A stretch of DNA of 64,000 nt from Streptomyces tropicalis (GCF_029269835.1 NZ_JARJBB010000013.1:1-64000), one strand, 5' to 3'; positions 44,204 through 53,129 are shown, counted from the first letter of the stretch. Notes: generated by a model from the sequence alone, not told the origin. Program-made: numbers and translations.

Positions 44204-45202
44204 GTGCGCGCACGAGGCATCACCTACGACACCGGGACCTTCCCCGGCGAGCAGCTCACCCGGAAGACCTTCGAACCGGAGGCGGTCGAGCGCGAGATGC
44301 AGGTCATCGCGGGGGAACTGCACTGCGACGCCGTACGGATCTCCGGCCGCGACGCCGACCGGCTGGAGGCGGCCGCTCGGCACGCCGCCGGCGCCGGGCT
44401 CGAGGTGTGGTTCTCGCCGTTCCCCGTCGACCTCGCACCGGAGGACGCACTCGCCCTCTTCACCGACTGCGCGCGCCGCGCCGAGGCCCTCCGCCGGGAC
44501 GGCGCGGAGGTCGTGTTCGTCACCGGGTGCGAACTCAGCGCCTTCTGCCACGGCTTCCTGCCCGGCGACACCTACCGCGACCGCCTGGGGGCCATGCTCA
44601 CCGCGGACATGGCGTGGTGGACCTCGCTCGGCGGGGTGCAGGAACGCCTGAACTCCTTCCTCGCCGAGGCCGCCGCTGCGGTGCGCGCGCACTTCGGCGG
44701 GCGGGTCACCTACGCGTCCGGGCCCTGGGAGGGCGTCGACTGGCAGCCGTTCGACGTGGTGGCCGTCGACGCCTACCGCACCGCGCACAACGCGGACACC
44801 TTCCGCGACCGGCTGCGGGATTTCTTCGCCCACGGCAAGCCGGTCGCCGTCACCGAGTACGGCACCTGCGCCTACCGGGGCGCCGGGGACCGCGGCGGCA
44901 TGGCGTGGCAGCCGCCGCGGGACGCGGTGCCCGACGAGGACGAGCAGGTCCGCTATCTCGGGGAACTCCTCGACGTCTTCGAGGAGGAGGGCGTCGACAC
45001 CGCGCTCTGGTTCGCGTTCGCCGCCTACGACAAGCCCGCAGAGCGCGACATCGCCTCCTACGGGGTGGTGCGCATGCTGGACGCGACCCGCTGGGAGCGG
45101 AAGAAGGTGTTCGGCGCGATGGCGGCCCGCCATGCCCGCGCGGACACGGAGGCGCCGGGCACGGGCACGCCGGGCATCGCCCCGGGGGCCGCCCGGGGGT
45201 GA
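44204..45202 (+). CDS. TIM-barrel glycosidase-like protein (often annotated abortive infection protein)
   Basis: This 332-residue cytoplasmic protein looks like a (beta/alpha)8 barrel: RARGITYDTGTFPG, LHCDAVRISGRDADRLEAAA, EVWFSPFPVDLAPEDAL, VVFVTGCELSAFCHGFLPGD, VTYASGPWEGVDWQPFDVVA, VDAYRTAHN, VAVTEYGTCAYRGAGD and TALWFAFAAYDKP. Glu residues in TGCELSAF and VTEYGTC occupy positions of the acid/base and nucleophile of clan GH-A enzymes. Streptomyces relatives carry the label abortive phage infection protein, for which I know no direct support. It starts at a GTG one base after the TetR stop and is surely co-expressed with it. A ligand linked to a carbohydrate is possible. Confidence 0.8.
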   Translation: MRARGITYDTGTFPGEQLTRKTFEPEAVEREMQVIAGELHCDAVRISGRDADRLEAAARHAAGAGLEVWFSPFPVDLAPEDALALFTDCARRAEALRRDGAEVVFVTGCELSAFCHGFLPGDTYRDRLGAMLTADMAWWTSLGGVQERLNSFLAEAAAAVRAHFGGRVTYASGPWEGVDWQPFDVVAVDAYRTAHNADTFRDRLRDFFAHGKPVAVTEYGTCAYRGAGDRGGMAWQPPRDAVPDEDEQVRYLGELLDVFEEEGVDTALWFAFAAYDKPAERDIASYGVVRMLDATRWERKKVFGAMAARHARADTEAPGTGTPGIAPGAARG

Positions 45203-45467
45203 CCCGCGCGACCGGCCGGTCCCGGCGCGGACGCCGACATGCCGACCGGTCACGGGCCTGCACGCCGCACCGCGCGTCGTCCAGGGCCGGATGGTCGGCG
45301 GGCGGACGGGGTCGGCCGGCCCGCCAGGCATCGACTACGCGTCACGCCGGCGTCCGGACGCGGCGGCGGTTCCCGGCCGATTACCCCTGAGGTCATCGAC
45401 TCCGGCGGGCCCGCTTGCGACGATCACCGCGTACCTGCCGAACCGGTCGTACCACCAGGAGGAACGC

Positions 45468-45815
45468 ATGACCGCCTACGCCGTGGCCCACCTGCGCGAG
45501 GCCGCCCCGCACCCGGAGATCGCCGAGTACATCGAGCGCATCGGCGCCACCCTCGCGCCGTACGGCGGGCGCTTCCTCGTGCACGCGGCGGAGCACGAGA
45601 CGGTGGAGGGCACCTGGCCCGGGCACGTCGTCGTGATCGGTTTCCCCGGCATGGCCGAGGCGCGGTCCTGGTGGGACTCCCCCGCCTACCGGGAGATCGC
45701 ACCGCTGCGCTCCCGCCACATCGACGGCGACATCGTGCTGGTCCCGGGTGTCCCGGAGGGCTACGACCCGGCCGCCACGGCCAGGGCCGTGCGGGAGGCC
45801 CTGCCGTCCGCGTAG
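45468..45815 (+). CDS. DUF1330 dimeric alpha-beta barrel protein
   Basis: This 115-residue protein matches DUF1330: TAYAVAHLREAAPHPEIAEY, IERIGATLAPYGGRFLVH, VVVIGFPGMAEARSWWDSPA and YREIAPLRSRHIDGDIVLVP. The family has the dimeric ferredoxin-like fold of small monooxygenases and is functionally obscure. AGGAGG five bases before ATG 45468 fixes the start. It is separated from the TetR/TIM-barrel operon by 265 bases without a gene, so it has its own promoter. Confidence 0.9.
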   Translation: MTAYAVAHLREAAPHPEIAEYIERIGATLAPYGGRFLVHAAEHETVEGTWPGHVVVIGFPGMAEARSWWDSPAYREIAPLRSRHIDGDIVLVPGVPEGYDPAATARAVREALPSA

Positions 45816-45827
45816 GCCGGGGGCCGT

Positions 45828-45863
45828 CCGGGCGGACCCGGGGTCGGCCGGGCGGACCCGGGG
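45828..45863. repeat. two-copy 20-base tandem repeat
   Basis: CCGGGCGGACCCGGGG occurs at 45828-45843 and 45848-45863, a 20-base period, in the gap before the phytochrome gene. Each copy is GC-rich and partly self-complementary. Confidence 0.5.
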
Positions 45864-45980
45864 CGGCGGGACCCCCGGCGCGGCGCGGTCGGCCTGCGGG
45901 ACCGGCCCCCTGCCTGACAGCATGGAGTCAGTACCGCCCGCCGGTCGGATCGGGTCGGCTCTCGGGAAAGGCGGACCATC

Positions 45981-48311
45981 ATGGACAGCTGGCTGTCGGA
46001 GCGGGCGCGGTCGGCCGAGGCGGCCGTGCCCGGTGGCTTCGACCTGACCCAGTGCGTGCGCGAGCCGATCCACCTCCTCGGCGGCATCCAGTCCTACGGG
46101 ACCCTCCTCGCGGTGGACGCGGCGTCGGGGCTGGTGGAGACCGCGGCCCGCAACACCGGCGCGATCCTCGGGGTGGCCGCGGAGGACCTGGTGGGCGGGC
46201 CGGTCACCCGCGTCCTGCCCGCGCGGGACTGGGCCGAGTGCCTGGAGGCCACCGACGGGGACGCGGAGGACGGCACGGCCGCGCTTCCGGTGACGGCGGG
46301 CGTCCCGGGCACGCAACGCCCCTTCGACCTCTCCGTCCACCGCCGGGGCAGGCTCGTGGTGCTGGAGTTCGAGCCCCACGTCGCCGCCGCCTTCGGCTTC
46401 ACCGGCCTGCACCGCGGGCTGCGCGCCGCCCTCACCCGGCTCCGGTCGGCCACCACGGTCGCCGACTGCTGCGCCCGCGCGGTGCGCGAGGTCCGCGCGC
46501 TCACCGGCTTCGACCGGGTGGTGGCGTACCGGTTCGACGGGACGGACGGCCCCGGCGAGGTCATCGCGGAGGACGTGCGGGAGGGGTGGGAGCCCTGGCT
46601 CGGCCTCTGGTTCCCGGCCACCGACGTCCCGCCCCAGGCCCGGCGGCTGTACCGGGAGAACTGGATCCGGGTGATCGCCGACGTGGACGACGAGAGCGTG
46701 GGCCTGCATCCCCCGGTCCGGCCGTCGACCGGGGAACCGCTGGACCTGTCGCAGTCGGTGCTGCGGACCGTGTCGGGATTCCACCTGGAGTACCTGCGGA
46801 ACATCGCGGTGCGGTCGTCGATGTCCGTGTCCGTGCTGCGCGAGGGCGAGTTGTGGGGGCTGATCGCCTGCCACGGGGCGGCGCCCGCCCGGCTCAGCCC
46901 CGAGGTGCGGGCGGAGTGCGAGCTGTTCGGTGCCGCGTTCTCCCTCCAGCTCGCGGCGATCGAGGAGAAGGAGCGGGCGGCGGCGCTGCTGGCGGCGAGC
47001 GAGCGCATCGCGGCGGTCGCCGCGCTGCTGCACGGCGGTCTGGAGGTGTCGCTGCCGGAGCACGAGGCGGCCGTCCGCGACGTCCTCGACGCCGACGGGC
47101 TCCTGCTGGTCCGCGACGGCCGGGTCGGCGGCTGGGGTCTGCCCGCGCCCGCCGCGCTGGTCGAGGCGCTGCGCCGCCGGGCGCGCGGGCTGACGCCCGG
47201 GTCGCTGTGGTGCACCGACCGGCTGTCCGAGACCGCGCCGGCCGAGCTGGGCCTGCGCTACACCGGCTCCGGGCGGCTGCCCGCCGGCGTGCTGATGGTG
47301 CCGCTCAGCGCCGCGGGCGAGTTCCTGGCGTGGACGCGCGCCGAGCGGCCGATGCCGCGCCGGTGGGCGGCCGACCCGGCCACGCCCGTGCGGGTGGGAC
47401 CGCACGGGGAGCGGCTGACCCCGCGCGGGTCGAGCGCCGTCGTACGGTCCGTGCTGCGGGACCGGAGTCTGCCCTGGACCTCCGGCGACCGGGCCGCAGC
47501 GCTCGAACTGTGGCGCATCCTGACAGGTCTGGTCCTGCGGCACGCGGACGCCCTGGCCGCGCTCAACGAGCAGTTGCGGCTCACCAACCTCGACCTCGAC
47601 TCCTTCGCGCACGCCGCCGCGCACGACCTCAAGGAGCCGCTGCGCGGCATCTCCAACGCGGCCACCTTCGCCATCGAGGACGCGGCCGGGAAACTCGACG
47701 AGCCGACGCTGCGCCGGCTGCGGACGACGCAGCGCCTGGCCGGCCGGATGGACGAGCTCCTCAACTCCCTGCTGGACTACGCGCGTCTGGGCCGGTCGGG
47801 GCTGCGCATCGGGGAGGTGTCCCTGGACGAGGTGGTCGAGGCGGCGCTGGAGGTCGCCGGGCCCCGGCTCGCCGAGGAGCGGGTGGCGGTGGTCCGGGGA
47901 CCGCTGCCCACGGTCCGCGCCGACCGCGACCGGCTCTACGAGGTACTGGTCAACCTCCTGGTGAATGCGGCCAAGTACGCCGGCGACCACGACCACCGCC
48001 GGGTGGAGATCACCGTGGAGAGCGCCGTCCCGCCGGGTGAGGCCCGGGAGCAGCGTGTGATCGTCGTGCGGGACAACGGCATCGGGATCGCCCCGGAGCT
48101 GCAGGGGCAGGTCTTCGACCTGTTCCGGCGGCTGCACGGGCCGGCGGAGCACGGCGGCGGCACCGGGGTGGGCCTGGCCGTGGTCCGGCGGATCGTGGAG
48201 CGGCACGGCGGCCGCCTGTGGCTGGACAGCACGCCGGGTGAGGGCACCGCGTTCCGCTTCACCCTTCAGGCGGCCGGGGACGGCGGGCCGGAGGAGGCCG
48301 GCGGCCGCTGA
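45981..48311 (+). CDS. bacteriophytochrome sensor histidine kinase
   Basis: This 776-residue photoreceptor has PAS2-GAF-PHY-HisKA-HATPase order. Cys25 in DLTQCVREPIHLLGGIQSYG is the biliverdin-linking cysteine of bacteriophytochromes. In the GAF domain FPATDVPPQARRLY is the PASDIP motif, FHLEYLRNIAVRSSMSVSVL carries the chromophore-contacting His, and LWGLIACHGAAP the second His. The PHY tongue is represented by LTPRGSSAVV. The kinase part has phosphoacceptor His in AHAAAHDLKEPLRGISNAAT, LLVNAAKYAG and VRDNGIGIAPELQ. It should switch between red and far-red forms. The 3' end overlaps the convergent response regulator by 46 bases. GGAAAGGCGGA precedes ATG 45981. Confidence 0.93.
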   Translation: MDSWLSERARSAEAAVPGGFDLTQCVREPIHLLGGIQSYGTLLAVDAASGLVETAARNTGAILGVAAEDLVGGPVTRVLPARDWAECLEATDGDAEDGTAALPVTAGVPGTQRPFDLSVHRRGRLVVLEFEPHVAAAFGFTGLHRGLRAALTRLRSATTVADCCARAVREVRALTGFDRVVAYRFDGTDGPGEVIAEDVREGWEPWLGLWFPATDVPPQARRLYRENWIRVIADVDDESVGLHPPVRPSTGEPLDLSQSVLRTVSGFHLEYLRNIAVRSSMSVSVLREGELWGLIACHGAAPARLSPEVRAECELFGAAFSLQLAAIEEKERAAALLAASERIAAVAALLHGGLEVSLPEHEAAVRDVLDADGLLLVRDGRVGGWGLPAPAALVEALRRRARGLTPGSLWCTDRLSETAPAELGLRYTGSGRLPAGVLMVPLSAAGEFLAWTRAERPMPRRWAADPATPVRVGPHGERLTPRGSSAVVRSVLRDRSLPWTSGDRAAALELWRILTGLVLRHADALAALNEQLRLTNLDLDSFAHAAAHDLKEPLRGISNAATFAIEDAAGKLDEPTLRRLRTTQRLAGRMDELLNSLLDYARLGRSGLRIGEVSLDEVVEAALEVAGPRLAEERVAVVRGPLPTVRADRDRLYEVLVNLLVNAAKYAGDHDHRRVEITVESAVPPGEAREQRVIVVRDNGIGIAPELQGQVFDLFRRLHGPAEHGGGTGVGLAVVRRIVERHGGRLWLDSTPGEGTAFRFTLQAAGDGGPEEAGGR

Positions 48312-48730
48312 CCGCCGGACTGCTGCCAGTAGTCGACCGCGCCCTTCAGCACCGTGCGGAAGAGGGTGAAGTTGACCGGCTTGTAGATGTAGCTGTCCGC
48401 GCCGGCCTCGTAGCAGGCGTCGACCTCGGCGGGGGCGGTGGAGGAGGTGAAGACCACCACCCGGATCGCCGTCAGCGCCGGCTGGGCGCGCAGCGACCGC
48501 AGCAGGGTGTGACCGCCGAGTCCGGGCATGTTGAGGTCGAGCAGGATCAGGCCGGGCAGGGCGGGGGCGGCGAGGAGCCGCTCGACGACGCCCTCGCCCC
48601 GGTCCACGAAGTCCAGGCGCAGGCTCGGGTGGGTGCGCGCCAGGGCGCGCTCGATCGCCTCCGCGTCCTCCTCGGAGTCCTCGATCACGAGGATCCGTCC
48701 GAGGTCGACGTCGCGCGCGTGCTCGCCCAC
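48266..48730 (-). CDS. Rcp1-like single-domain response regulator
   Basis: This 154-residue protein is a stand-alone receiver with the traits of phytochrome-partner regulators (Rcp1 type): RILVIEDSEEDAEAIERALA, phosphoacceptor Asp in GLILLDLNMPGLGGHTLL, VVVFTSSTAPAEVDACYEAG and the Lys in ADSYIYKPVNFTLFRTVLKG, ending with a Trp-containing helix (AVDYW). GTG 48730 was taken as start; a TTG at 48739 would overlap the phosphatase stop as TTGA. It is coupled to the PP2C gene upstream and faces the phytochrome kinase tail-to-tail, so it is very likely that kinase's phosphate acceptor. It has no output domain. Confidence 0.9.
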   Translation of the reverse strand: MGEHARDVDLGRILVIEDSEEDAEAIERALARTHPSLRLDFVDRGEGVVERLLAAPALPGLILLDLNMPGLGGHTLLRSLRAQPALTAIRVVVFTSSTAPAEVDACYEAGADSYIYKPVNFTLFRTVLKGAVDYWQQSGGQRPPASSGPPSPAA

Positions 48731-48735
48731 AGAAC

Positions 48736-50529
48736 TCAAGACCCTTCCTTCACGGTGTCGATGTGTGCCACCAGGACGGCGGTGTCGTCGTCCCCGGCGG
48801 AGCGGAACTCCTCGGCCAGGGCGACGAGGGCGCGTGCCGCGTCCCCGGGCGGGGCGTGGCAGCGGTGGACGGCGTCGGCCAGGCGTTCCGCGAACATCGT
48901 CCCACTGTCGTCGCGGGCCTCGCTGAGGCCGTCGGTGAAGAGCACCAGCCGGTCCCCGGGGTCCAGCCGTGCCGTGGTCTCGGTGTAGCGGGCGGCGGGG
49001 AGGACACCCATGAGCATGCCGGACACGGGCACCTCCTCGACGCCGCCGGCGGCGCGCCGGATCAGGGGGCGGGGGTGCCCGGCGGAGGCGGCCTCCATCC
49101 GCCGGCCGTCGCCGTCGGGGGTGAGGACGACGACGAGGGAGGTCACGAAGCGTTTGACGCCCTCCCGGACCAGGGTGGTGTTCAGTCGTTCCAGGGCGTG
49201 TGCGGGGCGGGCACCGTCCTCCAGCAGGGTGCGCAGGGTGTGCCGGGCGAGTCCGGTCATCGCGGCCGCCTGGGCGCCGCGGCCGCACACGTCGCCGATG
49301 AACAGGGCGACCCGGTCCCCGGACACCACGGCGTCGTAGAAGTCGCCGCCGACGTCGAGGGAGGCGTCGGCGACCCCGTAGGCGGCGCTCAGGGTCAGGC
49401 CCGGCGGCGCGGGCAGGGCCGGCGGCAGCAGATGGTGCTGCAGCTGGGCGACGTGCAGGCGCCGCTGCTCGTAGGCGGTGCTGGTGTCGATGGCCAGGGC
49501 GGCGCGGCGCGCCAGGTCGTCGAGGAAGCGGAGGTCGCTGATGCCGTCGTCGTCGCGCTGGTAGAGGAAGGTGAGGGTGCCCAGTGCCCGGCCGCGGGCG
49601 CGCAGCGGGCTGACGCTGAGGGCCCGGACCGCCGCGCCCGGACCGCCGGCCCGGGGACCGAAGGGGCCGCCGTCGAGGTCGGCGCCGCGCAGCACCACGC
49701 CCTGGCGTCCGCCGGCGGCGGCGCGGAGGGTGCGCCCCAGCCACGCGTCGTGCCGGGCGATCCCGGCGAGCCAGTCCTGGGCGGTGGCGGCCACGTGCGC
49801 GCGGGCGACGGGGAGGAGGCGTCCCTCCGGTCGAATGAGGTGGACCACGCATCCCTCGGCGACGGCGGGGACGGCGAGGCGGGCGACGCGGCTGAGGGTC
49901 TCCTCGATGTCGAGGCTCTCGTCCATCTGGAGGGACGCCTCGGCGAGGAAGGCGGCCTCCATCTGGAGGCGCTCGTGGGACCGGCCGACGAGGTTGCGGT
50001 GGTGGAGCGCGACGAGGATCTCGCACACCTGCCGCAACTGGAGGGGGAGCATGCGGTCCCCGGCGGACGGGGAGGCCAGGCCCACCGACAGGGCGGCCCA
50101 GTCGTCGTCGCCGAGGAGGAAGCGGCACTCCAGGGCCGCCTTGGCGCCGGAGCCCGTCAGCAGGTCCCGTTCCGGGGCGAACGCACCGTCGTCGTCGCCG
50201 GTCAGGTCCCGTTCGGCCAGCATCGGCGCGCGGTCCGTGCGGGCGAGCAGGGCCCGGAGGCGGGCCGCGCCGGCCGGGGACGGGTCCGGCTGCGCGGGAA
50301 GCGTGAGCGGTTCGGTCCCCCGGTCCAGGCTGCGGGCGTAGACGGGACGGTCCCCGGTCCAGCGGGTCCCCGCCACGCCGGTCACGCCGGGCAGGCCGCG
50401 CACCAGGGCGTAGACGTGGGAGGCCATCCCGGTGACGTCGGCCATGTCCGCCGCGGCCAGCCACAGCGTGTGCAGTGCACGGGCCCAGTCGGCGTCCGCC
50501 GGCACGGGAAAACCACCGCCTTCTTCCAC
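48736..50529 (-). CDS. GAF-domain SpoIIE-type PP2C phosphatase
   Basis: This 597-residue protein has an N-terminal sensor region, a GAF domain (ASLQMDESLDIEETLSRVAR, ALGTLTFLYQRDDDGISDLR) and a PP2C domain (SLDVGGDFYDAVVSGDRVAL, IGDVCGRGAQAAAMTGLARH, RLVLFTDGLSEARDDSGTMF, GDDDTAVLVAHID) with all metal-binding acidic residues. It would dephosphorylate a STAS-type anti-anti-sigma factor. Its stop lies six bases before, or overlaps, the start of the Rcp1-like regulator, so both are made together. The regulator could dock on the phosphatase to bring the light signal to the partner-switching network; this is inference. GTG 50529 follows GGGAAGGGAC. Confidence 0.9.
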   Translation of the reverse strand: MEEGGGFPVPADADWARALHTLWLAAADMADVTGMASHVYALVRGLPGVTGVAGTRWTGDRPVYARSLDRGTEPLTLPAQPDPSPAGAARLRALLARTDRAPMLAERDLTGDDDGAFAPERDLLTGSGAKAALECRFLLGDDDWAALSVGLASPSAGDRMLPLQLRQVCEILVALHHRNLVGRSHERLQMEAAFLAEASLQMDESLDIEETLSRVARLAVPAVAEGCVVHLIRPEGRLLPVARAHVAATAQDWLAGIARHDAWLGRTLRAAAGGRQGVVLRGADLDGGPFGPRAGGPGAAVRALSVSPLRARGRALGTLTFLYQRDDDGISDLRFLDDLARRAALAIDTSTAYEQRRLHVAQLQHHLLPPALPAPPGLTLSAAYGVADASLDVGGDFYDAVVSGDRVALFIGDVCGRGAQAAAMTGLARHTLRTLLEDGARPAHALERLNTTLVREGVKRFVTSLVVVLTPDGDGRRMEAASAGHPRPLIRRAAGGVEEVPVSGMLMGVLPAARYTETTARLDPGDRLVLFTDGLSEARDDSGTMFAERLADAVHRCHAPPGDAARALVALAEEFRSAGDDDTAVLVAHIDTVKEGS

Positions 50530-50690
50530 CCTGCCGTCCCTTCCCGTCTCTGCCCGGGGCCGTCGCGGATCCGGATGCTTCCTGCACCGTAAGGCACCCG
50601 CGGGGAAATGAGCGACGAACACCCGCTCGAATTCCGGCGGCCCGGACCGGGCCCGGGCGGACGCGGATCCCGGGGCCCTGGCCCTGAGGG

Positions 50691-51704
50691 TCAGGGCGTG
50701 TCTCCCGGTGGCGGTTCGCCGATGCTGCCGCGGCCCGCGAGCCGGAACAGCAGCACCACGGAGGGGACGATGACCACGGCGGCCAGGCAGGCCACCGCGA
50801 CCAGGACACGCAGGGTGGCGTCCGGGGCCGCCGCCTCGGTGAGCGTCAGGTGGGTGCCGAGGACGTACGGGTACTGGGACACGCCCCAGCCGCACACGAT
50901 GAGGGCGACGGACCCGGCGGCGACGACCCGCAGGCCGCGCACCCTCCGGCCGAGGAGCAGGGCAAGGCCCAGCAGGCCGCCGGCGGTGGCGAGGACGACC
51001 AGGGGCAGCGCGCGGTGGCCGAGGTTGTGGAACAGCCGGGGCGCGTCGGCCCGCAGGACGAAGATGCCGGCGAGGCTGACCACGCCGGTGGCCAGGCCGG
51101 CGGCGATGCTGCGGACCCGGAAGTAGGGGTACAGCCGGCCTCCGTCGCGGCGGTGGGCCTCCACGGTCAGGTAGGTCGCGGCGAGGTAGGCGCAGACGAG
51201 CACCGCCAGCACCCCGCCGAGGACGCCGGTGGGGTTGATCCAGCTGCCGACCGGGTCGCCGTCGCCCTGCACGGGCACCCGTCCGGACACCAGCGCGCCG
51301 GCGATCGCGCCGAAGCAGTACGGCGTGAGCACGGAGGACAGCGCGAAGGCGGCCCCGTAGACGCGCTGCTGGGGGGTGCGCAGGGACGCCTTGCGGAAGG
51401 CGAAGCCCGCGCCCCGCAGCACGATGCCGAGGGCGGCCAGCATCAGGGGGATGTAGAGGGTGGTGGTGAGGGCGGCGAACGCGGGCGGGAAGCCGCTCCA
51501 CAGGATGACCAGGCAGTAGATGAGCCAGGTGTGGTTGGCCTCCCATACGGGGGCGAGCGAGGCGTCGACGAGGCGGCGGGGCTCCCGGCCGCGCCGCGCG
51601 CCGCCCGCGAGGAGGTCCCAGAAGCCGGCCCCGAAGTCGGCGCCGCCGAGCAGGGCGTAGGCGACGATCCCGATGAAGAGGAACACGGCGACCACGTCGG
51701 GCAT
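50691..51704 (-). CDS. cydB: cytochrome bd-type quinol oxidase subunit II
   Basis: This 337-residue membrane protein has the CydB pattern: VVAVFLFIGIVAYALLGGAD, FGAGFWDLLAGG, VWEANHTWLIYCLVILWSGF, FRKASLRTPQQRVYG and SQYPYVLGTHLTLTEAAAPD. It forms the heme-binding heterodimer with CydA at the membrane, reducing oxygen to water with quinol electrons. Its ATG directly follows the TAG of cydA with no gap, so expression is coupled. No cydDC genes for assembly follow within the window. There is no visible Rex-type site immediately upstream of the operon. Confidence 0.93.
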   Translation of the reverse strand: MPDVVAVFLFIGIVAYALLGGADFGAGFWDLLAGGARRGREPRRLVDASLAPVWEANHTWLIYCLVILWSGFPPAFAALTTTLYIPLMLAALGIVLRGAGFAFRKASLRTPQQRVYGAAFALSSVLTPYCFGAIAGALVSGRVPVQGDGDPVGSWINPTGVLGGVLAVLVCAYLAATYLTVEAHRRDGGRLYPYFRVRSIAAGLATGVVSLAGIFVLRADAPRLFHNLGHRALPLVVLATAGGLLGLALLLGRRVRGLRVVAAGSVALIVCGWGVSQYPYVLGTHLTLTEAAAPDATLRVLVAVACLAAVVIVPSVVLLFRLAGRGSIGEPPPGDTP

Positions 51705-53129
51705 CTACGGCACCCTTCTCCCGGCCTCCGGCTCGCCCCGGCGCTCGGGACCGTACGGCACCTCGACGGACTGGTCGCCGTGCAGCTCCCAGCGCGACTT
51801 CATGCTGCGCAGCACGCCGAGGGCTCCGGCGGCGACGGCGAGGTAGACCAGGACGACGGCGCCGAGGAGGAACCAGAGGTCGCCCCGCGTCGTGACCGCG
51901 TCCCGGGTCAGGAGCAGCCCGACGACGATCCACGGCTGGCGGCCCACCTCGGTGGTGACCCAGCCGCTCTCCAGGCAGGCCAGGGCGAGGATCCCGCCGG
52001 TGGAAGCGGCCCGCAGGAACCACCGGTCGGTGGTCAGGGTGTCCCGGCGCCGCCACCACACCCAGAGGAACCACAGCGCCAGGAGCACCAGGAGCAGGGA
52101 CGCCCCCACCATCACGTCGAAGGCGAGGTGGACGATGCTGGCCTCGCGGTCGGTGGGGCGTACGTCGGCGGGGATCGCGTTCAGCCCCTGGATGGTGGTG
52201 GACGGACTGAATCCGGCCAGCACCGAGGCCAGGTCGGGCACCGGGAGGCCGTAGCGGACCGTGCCGTCGAGAAGGACTCCGCCGAGCGTCTCGGGGACGT
52301 GGCTGCCGGTGGCGGGGACGAGTTCGACGGCGGCGAACTTGGCGGGCTCCTGGGCGAAGACGTGCCGGGCGATGGTGTCGCCGACGATCATCTGGAAGGG
52401 CAGCACGCAGGCCGCGGCGACGAAGCCGATGAGGAAGCCTCGGCGGTGGTAGGGGGTGCGGCGGCCGCGGAGCATGCCCACCGCGTAGACGCCGGCCACG
52501 AAGAAGCCCGCGACGATGTACGCCGCGAGGAGCATGTGCAGGAACTCCAGCCAGAACGCGCCGTTGAAGAAGACCTGGGCGGGCCGGACGTCGACGACCG
52601 TGCCGCCGCGGACGGTGACGCCGCCCGGCTGGTTCATCCAGGAGTTCGCGGCGATGACGGCGGCCGCGCCGCCCACGCTGGCCAGGGAGACGGGCACACC
52701 GGACCAGAAGTGGGCCCAGGGCCGCATGCGGTCCCAGCCGTAGATGTAGATGGCCACGAAGATCGCTTCGGTGAAGAAGAACAGCCCCTCGATGGCGAAG
52801 GGGAAGCCGACCGCGGCGCCGTAGCGGCCCATCAGGCGGGGCCACAGGACGCCCAGTTCGAAGGAGAGCACGGTGCCGGTGATGGCGCCGACGGCGAACA
52901 GCACGGCCGCGACCTTCGACCAGCGCCGGGCGAGCAGCAGGGCGTCGGTGTCGCCCCTGCGCAGGCCGCGGTGGTGTGCGACGAGCATGAAGGTCGTCAG
53001 GGCCACCCCGAACGGCACCAGGATGATGTGGAAGCCGAGCGTGAACGCCATCTGCTCGCGCGCGGGCAGCAGCTGGGCGGGGTCCGCGGCAGCCGGGAGG
53101 CGGAGCCAGGCCAGGGCGGCCGGCGTCAT
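51705..53129 (-). CDS. cydA: cytochrome bd-type quinol oxidase subunit I
   Basis: This 474-residue subunit has nine predicted membrane segments with AREQMAFTLGFHIILVPFGV (heme His), FWLEFLHMLLAAYIVAGFFV (second His) and ESGWVTTEVGRQPWIVVGLL carrying the GRQPW signature. The periplasmic Q-loop region is short, which is the feature of the cyanide-insensitive (CIO) subgroup. Together with CydB it makes a high-affinity or stress-resistant terminal oxidase. It is 326 bases downstream of the sugar operon's last gene and follows two hairpins. It lies beside the phytochrome block; whether light regulates it is unknown. Confidence 0.93.
   Translation of the reverse strand: MTPAALAWLRLPAAADPAQLLPAREQMAFTLGFHIILVPFGVALTTFMLVAHHRGLRRGDTDALLLARRWSKVAAVLFAVGAITGTVLSFELGVLWPRLMGRYGAAVGFPFAIEGLFFFTEAIFVAIYIYGWDRMRPWAHFWSGVPVSLASVGGAAAVIAANSWMNQPGGVTVRGGTVVDVRPAQVFFNGAFWLEFLHMLLAAYIVAGFFVAGVYAVGMLRGRRTPYHRRGFLIGFVAAACVLPFQMIVGDTIARHVFAQEPAKFAAVELVPATGSHVPETLGGVLLDGTVRYGLPVPDLASVLAGFSPSTTIQGLNAIPADVRPTDREASIVHLAFDVMVGASLLLVLLALWFLWVWWRRRDTLTTDRWFLRAASTGGILALACLESGWVTTEVGRQPWIVVGLLLTRDAVTTRGDLWFLLGAVVLVYLAVAAGALGVLRSMKSRWELHGDQSVEVPYGPERRGEPEAGRRVP

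Noticed and set aside
45393..48206. A 937-codon minus-strand frame opposite the phytochrome
   Set aside because: It is the complement of the phytochrome codons; motifs belong only to the plus strand.
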